Origin: Roridomyces roridus
Lineage: Eukaryota; Basidiomycota; Agaricomycetes; Agaricales; Mycenaceae
DNA: 14,096 nucleotides
Direction: 5' to 3'
Assembly: GCA_029378245.1 (NCBI GenBank)
Contig: JARKIF010000489.1
Coordinates: 1 to 14,096, forward strand
Position numbers and translations under genes: made by a program. Each line of letters starts with the position of its first letter. Position 1 is the stretch's first letter. Under the pieces are notes generated by a model. It saw only the letters and a program-made list of their open reading frames with translations, was not told the DNA's origin and ran no database searches. Shown here one piece after another: positions 8,276 to 14,096 of this stretch.

Positions 8276-10138
8276 AAGGTTCGGCGGCTTCAAGGAGCAT
8301 ATCAAAACTGGTTTTTCGAGCTGGTAGGGATTCTAGTGGAGGTAAAGGTGACACGGGCAGCAGCTTCGTCGACATGATACTATCATCGACACGGGCCAGC
8401 GACTCCACGGAGAGAGGTATCATTGGCATCATCGTCACGGGAAGCAGATTGGTCGAAAGGGACGCTGAGGATTGGCCTCCGAGGTCGAGGGAGGCGTAGG
8501 GAGAATGTCGTCTGCATCGGTGAGTGTAACTACCCGCTCCGACGTCGGCGGGCCCAGGGGACGATTGTTTATAGCGGTGGTTGTCAAGGCCCGCACGGAG
8601 GAGGTACCTGCCAGATGTGAGACCAAGTCCGCAGCGATGGATGAGCTTACCTGACGCGGCGTGGGCTGGCACGGCTGCTTGGGACAGCTTGAGCTACGCC
8701 GCCTATTGATATGGGAAGTATGTACCTCTTTTGGCGTGTCTGATCGCTTGAGAGCCTGGCTTGGCAGCACTACAAGGTTTGTCAGAACGAGCCAGCAAAG
8801 TGAGACGGGGAAACTTACAGTGGATTCACAACCCTCTGGGATATCCTTGATCAGCACATGATAGGATAAAGGGAACAGACGCACAATCTCCGAACGTTTG
8901 CCCTGTGAATTCGACTCCCGCTCTTTGCCCTTGCTCGAGTGGGGTTTGAGACGTTTTCCGCCACCGTCGGCATGGCTCGAGGCGGACTTTCTCTTTTGGG
9001 GAGAAGGCCCCGGCGAGGAAATGTCGTCCGTGTCGATCGTGTCCATGTTTTCTGGCTCAGATGCCGTCGCCGTCTTCTGGTAAAAGTATCGGGCACGATG
9101 AGTGGCCTTCCAGCTCGAGTAAATATTAGTGACGACCCAGTCAGCCTTCCAGTGTCCATGGCAGAGCCGAAGATCGGGATGTGCCTTTTCCAGCGCCTCT
9201 CTGAACTTCTCCTTAAACACTCTGCCCCATCTTCGACCACCCAAAGTTCGAGAGGAGGCCAGCGCCGGCCAAATCGTGCAGGATAGAGGCCGTCGTCGAT
9301 TTTATGGATGTGACCGTTTCAGGAGTTGGGGGGTTGCCGAGGCTGTCTTCGGCGAAATGGAAGGAGGTGGCAGTCATTTTCGTCCCATTCTCGTCCTCAG
9401 CTTTCGTTACCGCCATCGGATTTTGTCGCTAATGCATACTTGGCCCTTTGCCAGTACTGGAGAAGGGGATAATCTGCCTCGGACAAGGAGGGGGAGGAGT
9501 GGATGGAGGTGGATTGTGCCGAGGACCAGTGGTTATAGCCTGCAAGAGTTGTGTATTCTGAATCCTTTGGGACATGTCATACTGGGGGTCTCGAACGAGA
9601 AAAAGACAACACACACCGGAGCTGCTCGTTCTCCTTCTTAGCATCTGGACCTCTACCTCCCTCCGTGCCAATTCGAGTTGTAATTTAGTGGCCAAGACCG
9701 ATTGCGGTGGTGGGTACGCCGCCTGCCACTGGTTAGCCAAACAGTCGGTGAGTGGCTCAGGGCAGACGGTCACCTGGTATCCCGCATGATTCATGCTGTT
9801 TCCGAGAGAGGAGGAGCCACTGCTGAGGGAAGAAGACCGGTAACTTTCAGGAGACGAGGGAATCCATTCGGAGCTGGCGGACAAGTCTTCTTGAAGCGAA
9901 TAATCGAAATGGGAGGAGGATCCTGGACCACCAAGACCGTCAAATAGATGTTCGTCACCGGGAAAAGGGTCAACGACTGAGGATGGGGGCTGTCGGTGCA
10001 TGGTGGTAGAAAGGAAGCGAGGACAAACAAGGACACAACAACGCGAACGCGTTCTTTGCCAGTCTATTTCTCACTACAAATTCTACATAATTTATTCGTC
10101 TTCGTCTTGCTCAAAGAACCCGACCATCTGCGCCATTT

Positions 10139-13100
10139 TCAGTCCAGACCTTTCCAGCAAAACCAGCGGTCCTCCGTGGGCGCGTCCTGCATGTGGGGAA
10201 CGGAGAGAGCGAATTGGTGGTCCGGACCCATGAGTACCGTAGAGTGAATGCATTTGATTCTGAATGCACGCACGTCGGCGTCGCGCTGGTGCTGCATTGA
10301 GCAGTACGTGAATGAAGACCATTCATACAAGTGTGGATCTGGTGGTCCATAGAAAGAACCGACGGCGAGGAAGTGTTTGACACCGCGGATTTCCAGACAG
10401 CAGTAAAACGCGACTTCTGCAAACTCGAAGCCGCGACGAGGATCCGATCTGTGTCCGTCCTCTGAGTCGACGTCGGAGTCATCACCTTCGCAGGAAAGTT
10501 TCACCTGTTTGAGAGAATGTGAGGCGGACACCCTTCGAGAGGCAGAGTAAGACACACCTTGACGACTCGTGCTCGTCGTGGGGTTCTCGCCCGAGTTTCT
10601 TCCTTCCAAGAAGATCGTACTATCTGACCGTTGGGAAGGCGTGCACGGCCCCATCGAATGACATTCGGTCTCCAAGACTCAGCAAGCTGGTCACCGTCGT
10701 CGTCGTCACAGTTGTCCCGTATATATCGACGGATTGCTTCTGCTTCACAAGCTCGAACGTCGCAGGGACAGGTATCCATCGGGCAAAGAAGGATATATCC
10801 ATGGCCTAGGTCGACAGAGCCCCGAGGCAAAGTCTCTGGTGGGGTCAACTCGGGCATAACCGCCGTCAAAGCATTGACCTGCGCGCGTCGAATACCTCGC
10901 TGAGCAAGGTTGGCGTATGGATCAGAGTGTTGCTTGATTTCTTCGCCGAGGTTGCCGATACTGCGCTCCATCGCCCATTGGGAGTACAAATTCAACGGAC
11001 CCTTGCGGATGCTTTCACCAGGCATGTGGAGGATCGTGTGCAAGATGGGGCGAATGAAGTGAATGCGATCGGCTCGTCGTTGGCATAGAGCTGCTCAAAC
11101 TCGATCACAAACTCTATCAAAAGCATGTTGGCCTCCACCACCTCGTCAGCGTTGAACTCCTCTGGAAGAGCAGCCGAAAAGCGCGAACAACCTTGCAGTA
11201 ATGCCGATAATACTCGGTCGGCAAGATGCCCGAACAAAAGAGCGGGACCAACCCCGAAGAGGTACAGCAGGTACTCCCAGCATTTGTATTGGGAGTTGAT
11301 TTTCTCTGCAGATTTCGGGGCGGTGTGTCGAACGAGCCAGGGAAATACTCGCGAAGATCAGCGACAGCCTGCCCATGTCGCTCCCAAACGTCTCCCGTCA
11401 GCACTGCCCAGTCCCAAGTCGCCTTGCATCTGTCGCTGCGCAATCGAATGTCCCACGCCAGAGAGGGATAAGTAAATCCCCGAGGTTGAGAATTGGATGC
11501 ATGCCATCGGGGGGAAACATGGCAGGGACACCGAGACTGTGGGGAATACCACTGAAGATGCTCGGTTTGGAGATGCCGGTTTCCAGTCGTCGCTTTTCGT
11601 ACTGAGAGTTGTTCGGTGACTTGGAGACGAACAGGAGATTTTCGTTGTAGTCGCGTGGTGGATTCCTCCTTGGTGAATGCCTGCAGCAGATTCTTGACAT
11701 CTACATCAGGATGGGCACACCCGGATACATTGTAATCGTCGGGGAGAAGACAGACTGGGTAATATGTCGATGCACCTGGCTTTCGCCGACCTTTCATGGA
11801 ACAGTAGGTCCGGCACAGGTGCTTGCCATGGTGCCCAACAAGTCCACTTAAAGCTGCGATGCCAGGACCATCAGCAGTGGCTGGCAGCAAGAAATGGTCT
11901 TGAAGGTAAAGACTTTCTCGGACCGGCTATCCCAAATGCCCAATCCGCTGTTCTGGAGTGCAGCCAGATGGTAAAGACCGACGAAGACCGAAACTGTCGA
12001 GATTTTTCGGCTTGTTGGGTCCCGGGAAGAAGCCGCCAGGATAGATAGTTGCTTTCTTGTAACGTCGATCGGGAGCACGGTCATAGACCACCCAGATATA
12101 CATCCAGCAATCCGAGGCTGAATTGCAGTTCAGCAAGACGTGGACGTGCCGAGTATGAATGAACTGACCCTTGTTGCGATACAACTGAGCGCCGTCGATC
12201 GACAACGTGAGGACAATGTCGTCGTCGTCGATGTCGCTGCTTATCAACAAGTCCAAAAAGTCTTTCCCATCGAAAAGGTCGGTGTAAGCGGATACACGCT
12301 CGCCATGGTTCTCTTGCAGCTCCGTCATGATTTTTTCTGTGTATCGTCGTCGGTATTGCATTTCCTCGGCGCTCGCAGGCGAACGATAGGTGGCTTGTAT
12401 TTGGGGGCCGATGGGGATAGTGTGGAACTGCTTGCGAGGACGACCTCGCTCGTCGTACCTGTCCTTCCCACAGTATATGCAGTTGTCGAGGTCTGCAACG
12501 GCCCCGTGTAAGCCATACAGGTGTCGACGCACATGTCAGATTCAATGGATGTTACTCCACTGAGTTTTTCCATCACTTTATGACCCGGAAATGGGAGAGA
12601 ACTTCGTTCTCAGGATGCCGACGCAGGACAGCATCTCTGACAGAGTTGTATGCTTTCTCAGAAGCATTGGTGAGCGAAAGGAAAAGATCGATGGAAAAGC
12701 GCTCGTCGGGAGTGAGTTCGGGGATGGATTCAAGTGGATTGCGCAGTTGCTCGATAGACGTCTGATCAAGTCCATGGTCATTTCCGTCGAGGGACGCATT
12801 ACGAAGTAGCTCGATGAATTTGTTGGTCAACTCAAAGTCGCGTAGCGTGAATTTTGGTGGTGCATCATCTACCTCGGGCTCGGAGACATGGTTATCTGGC
12901 TCGGAGACATGGTCGCCCTGCTCGGAGGCATAGTCAAGATTGTCTGGTAGAGCTGGCGCGCGAGAAGTGGGAGAAGAAGTATCAATATTCATGTTATCGA
13001 GTGGTGGACTAGGTGCATCGAAATAATCGTCGCGTTCCTTCGCTTGATGTTAGAGACGCGCCGCCAGCCTGAGAGAACAATTGAAATTGACGCACCGACA

Positions 13101-13392
13101 TGACTACGTCTCCGTCGTTCTCCTCCTCCGACGCGTCTCCCTCGGACCCTTCTGATTGTATAGCAAGGTGAGCGCCCGGACGAATCTGCGGAGCCGAAGC
13201 GAGGCGGGACGAGGAGCTCGGACCGGCCTGTGCAGTCCCAATTGCCCCATCGGCCTGTTCCCTGGCGGCTTTCTGGTGCGCTTGGAAGGTGCGCACCGGA
13301 ATCCAGTTCCCTCGTACGCCGCAGGTATGTGGACAGAAGCACTGCTTGGTGCCAGGCTGCGCGGTGTCGGACGTATTTGACTTTGGCGACAT
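10139..13392 (-). pseudogene. Plavaka-type transposase gene, near-complete but frame-broken as sequenced
   Basis: The chosen ATG (13392) opens MSPKSNTSDTAQPGTK and leads into a Cys/His cluster (CFCPHTCG...FQAHQK), the N-terminal finger of this family. Exon 1 ends near 13096; the junction to KERDDYFDAPSPPLDNMNID (from 13042) is not fully resolved. Conserved blocks follow: NCIYCGKDRYDE, IPIGPQIQA, LSIDGAQLYRNK, IYPGGFFPGPNKPKNLDSF, LVGHHGKHLCRTYC, KKRRLETGISKPSIFSG-like text, LIPLWRGTFDC, WDWAVLTGDVWERHG, and WAMERSIGNLGEEIKQHSD. A 53-nt intron lies at 10557-10505. The last exon runs VKLSCEGDDSD to RWFCWKGLD and TGA (10141-10139). It should cut and join the element's ends; catalytic acids were not assigned. 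Single-base breaks lie near 12575, 12497, 11988, 11893, 11658, 11422, 11312, 11230, 11164 and 11083, with no nonsense substitution needed. Confidence 0.85.
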
Positions 13393-13550
13393 GAGCAAGT
13401 AAGAGGGCGACGCCAGAGGCGCGGCCGCCGTGTGCGTGAATAGAAGAAAGCTGCAAGCAGTTTTGGTCAAGTGACGCGGACTCGGACTTGATAAATTTGG
13501 CAGCCAGACACTACTCGCTACAATTCTATGTAAATGGCTTGTATTCGAAA

Positions 13551-13632
13551 GCAGGCCAGACGACCCCAGATGGGTGTTTTGGGAAACCAAGATATGACCA
13601 CATTTGCCCAGATTTTCCCATATATGGCCAGA
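13551..13632. promoter_or_regulatory. Right subterminal motif array
   Basis: Counterparts of the left-end motif occur as CCCATATATGGCCAGA (13617-13632) and a diverged CCAAGATATGACCACA (13587-13602), plus half-sites GGCCAGA and CCCCAGA at 13554-13570. The transposase promoter must also lie in 13393-13606, but no core promoter motif was evident. Confidence 0.6.
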
Positions 13633-13648
13633 CGGACTTTTCACTGGG
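13607..13648 (-). repeat. Plavaka right terminal inverted repeat (42 bp)
   Basis: Exact reverse complement of 4251-4292, ending ...CTTTTCACTGGG directly before the target duplication. Confidence 0.95.
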
Positions 13649-13655
13649 CTTCAGA
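13649..13655 (+). repeat. Target-site duplication of the Plavaka element, right copy
   Basis: CTTCAGA, identical to 4244-4250. Confidence 0.9.
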
Positions 13656-14096
13656 GGCTTCCAGATAAGCAGTGAACCCGTTGCAAACGCACACCGAATA
13701 CAAAATGTGTCTACGGCTTATATACGGTAGGTATTCTATCTACTAATAGCAAATAATTCAGGACAAGGCACGACAGGAACATCGGACTCGTAATACGACG
13801 GAAACCCTGCACGGCGACGGGAGCAATGCGCGACATGGATCTCGAACCTCCAACACGACATCCTGATCAAGATATCTCCAAGTCCGAATACACAACCGTT
13901 GGGTTAGAACAATGAACTCTGCCCTTCAAAGAGACCGTATTCTGACAGACAAGTTTAAATTTGGTCCGCTAAGCTTCGACAAACAGGTGGTACTTGACAC
14001 CTGGAGTGGGCTATTACTGGACGAAGATGCCCTGCCGGAAAATTGGTAATGTCAGGGGGGTTTTAGTGGGTATTCTGCCCTTGAGAGCAGGTGTTG
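13656..14096 (+). pseudogene. LINE ORF fragment, right of the Plavaka insertion, open at the window edge
   Basis: From about 13869 the plus strand reads DISKSE, then after a one-base loss in AAA, IHNRWVRTMNSALQRDRILT and KQVVLDTWSGLLLDEDALPE before NW and TAA (14047-14049). In another frame GVLVGILPLRAGV follows. I recognise these as the closing blocks of basidiomycete LINE polyproteins (EIHNRW, TWSG, GVLVGI). With 3959-4250 they form one ORF split by the Plavaka element. Between 13656 and 13868 is about 210 bp that is longer than the usual spacing between these blocks and has no recognisable protein. Confidence 0.75.

Larger units (their letters stand above)
4695..10001 (-). pseudogene. Plavaka accessory gene (coiled coil, basic region, HMG-box-like C-terminus), interrupted by a transposon
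   Basis: The ATG at 10001 opens MHRQPPSSVVDPFPGDEH. A Ser-rich region is followed by a coiled coil (LATKLQLELARREVEVQML, then KENEQLR after a frame change near 9630). Next comes a conserved part, YPLLQYWQRAKYALATKSDG and RWGRVFKEKFREALEKAHPD...LCHGHWKADWVVTNIYSSW, which I recall from an uncharacterised agaricomycete family. A basic nuclear-targeting-like stretch follows (PQKRKSAS...GGGKRLKP). A clear 63-nt intron lies at 8818-8756. A frame change occurs near 8490, then the exon ...LLEAAEPSAD is cut by the nested element. Beyond it come a Pro/Ala-rich linker and ARGLCAIQWSKENE...YSAYWNGLGEAGQ, resembling an HMG box. Three clean introns (4992-4943, 4848-4803, 4757-4710) join in frame to a TAG at 4697-4695. 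Likely DNA-binding helper of transposition; inferred from position and composition. Confidence 0.65.
4251..13648 (-). mobile_element. Plavaka-like (CACTA-superfamily) DNA transposon, 9,398 bp with nested insertion
   Basis: The element is bounded by 42-bp identical terminal inverted repeats starting CCCAGTGAAAAGTCCGTC and by a 7-bp target duplication. Both genes lie on the minus strand: the transposase first, then an accessory gene 137 bp downstream. Without the nested 5201-8267 element and its extra duplication, the original element would be 6,323 bp. Identity of the TIRs and of the target duplications points to a recent insertion. Family assignment rests on the translated transposase (DGAQLY, PGPNKPK, HHGKHLC, WAMERSIGNLGEEIKQH motifs), recalled from fungal Plavaka/tnp2-type proteins. 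Canonical CACTA elements usually make 2-3 bp duplications, so the 7-bp one is noted separately. Confidence 0.9.

Noticed and set aside
8597..8643. A GTAAGC...GGCAG pair that looks like a 47-nt intron in the accessory gene
   Set aside because: Removing it runs into an immediate stop, while reading through gives a good continuous protein (SSSIAADLVSHLAGTSSVRA).
13851..13910. B-box-like GGTTCGAGATCC on the minus strand near the right LINE fragment
   Set aside because: The T-stem does not pair properly, and the upstream part that would form the rest of a tRNA is LINE coding sequence.
1..14096. Looked for CRISPR arrays, bacterial operon signals and phage features
   Set aside because: None found; introns, TIR transposons and a eukaryotic tRNA intron show this is fungal nuclear DNA.

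Overview
The window looks like a mushroom-forming basidiomycete (Agaricomycete-type) nuclear genome. The signs are short GT-AG introns of about 46-63 nt, an F-box protein and a MYND zinc-finger protein of the kinds common in these fungi, a tRNA-Gly with an anticodon-loop intron, a LINE with a C-terminal CPIC...H...C knuckle, and a Plavaka-type (CACTA-superfamily) DNA transposon. These family names come from recognising the translated proteins by eye; no database search was possible.

Layout. 1-332 is the 3' end of a plus-strand gene. 333-764 is intergenic, with one tRNA-Gly-like remnant. 765-2264 (minus) is an F-box protein gene. 2354-2447 (minus) is an intact intron-containing tRNA-Gly(UCC). 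2585-3827 (minus) is a MYND zinc-finger gene. From 3959 a 5'-truncated LINE begins on the plus strand and resumes at 13656, reaching the window edge.

The LINE is split by a complete 9,398-bp Plavaka-like element at 4251-13648. It has 42-bp identical terminal inverted repeats and a perfect 7-bp target duplication, CTTCAGA, at 4244-4250 and 13649-13655. The element carries two minus-strand genes in tandem: the transposase (13392 to 10139), then an accessory gene (10001 to 4695) with a coiled coil, a basic region and an HMG-box-like C-terminus. Inside the accessory gene's coding sequence sits a third transposon, 5201-8267 (3,067 bp). It has its own perfect 8-bp duplication, GTCGGCTG, and long palindrome-rich inverted repeats. 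Its interior is almost free of CpG and holds no intact gene. The window is therefore a three-layer nest: LINE, then Plavaka element, then a decayed palindromic TIR element.

Two other signals stand out. First, almost every protein gene here, whether host or transposon, is broken by single-base frame changes, several of them in short homopolymers, while splice sites, TIRs and target duplications stay intact. This looks more like uncorrected read errors than ancient decay. Second, the innermost element has CpG-rich, well-conserved tips around a CpG-depleted, stop-ridden interior. That suggests an already methylation-decayed copy was mobilised in trans into a young host element.
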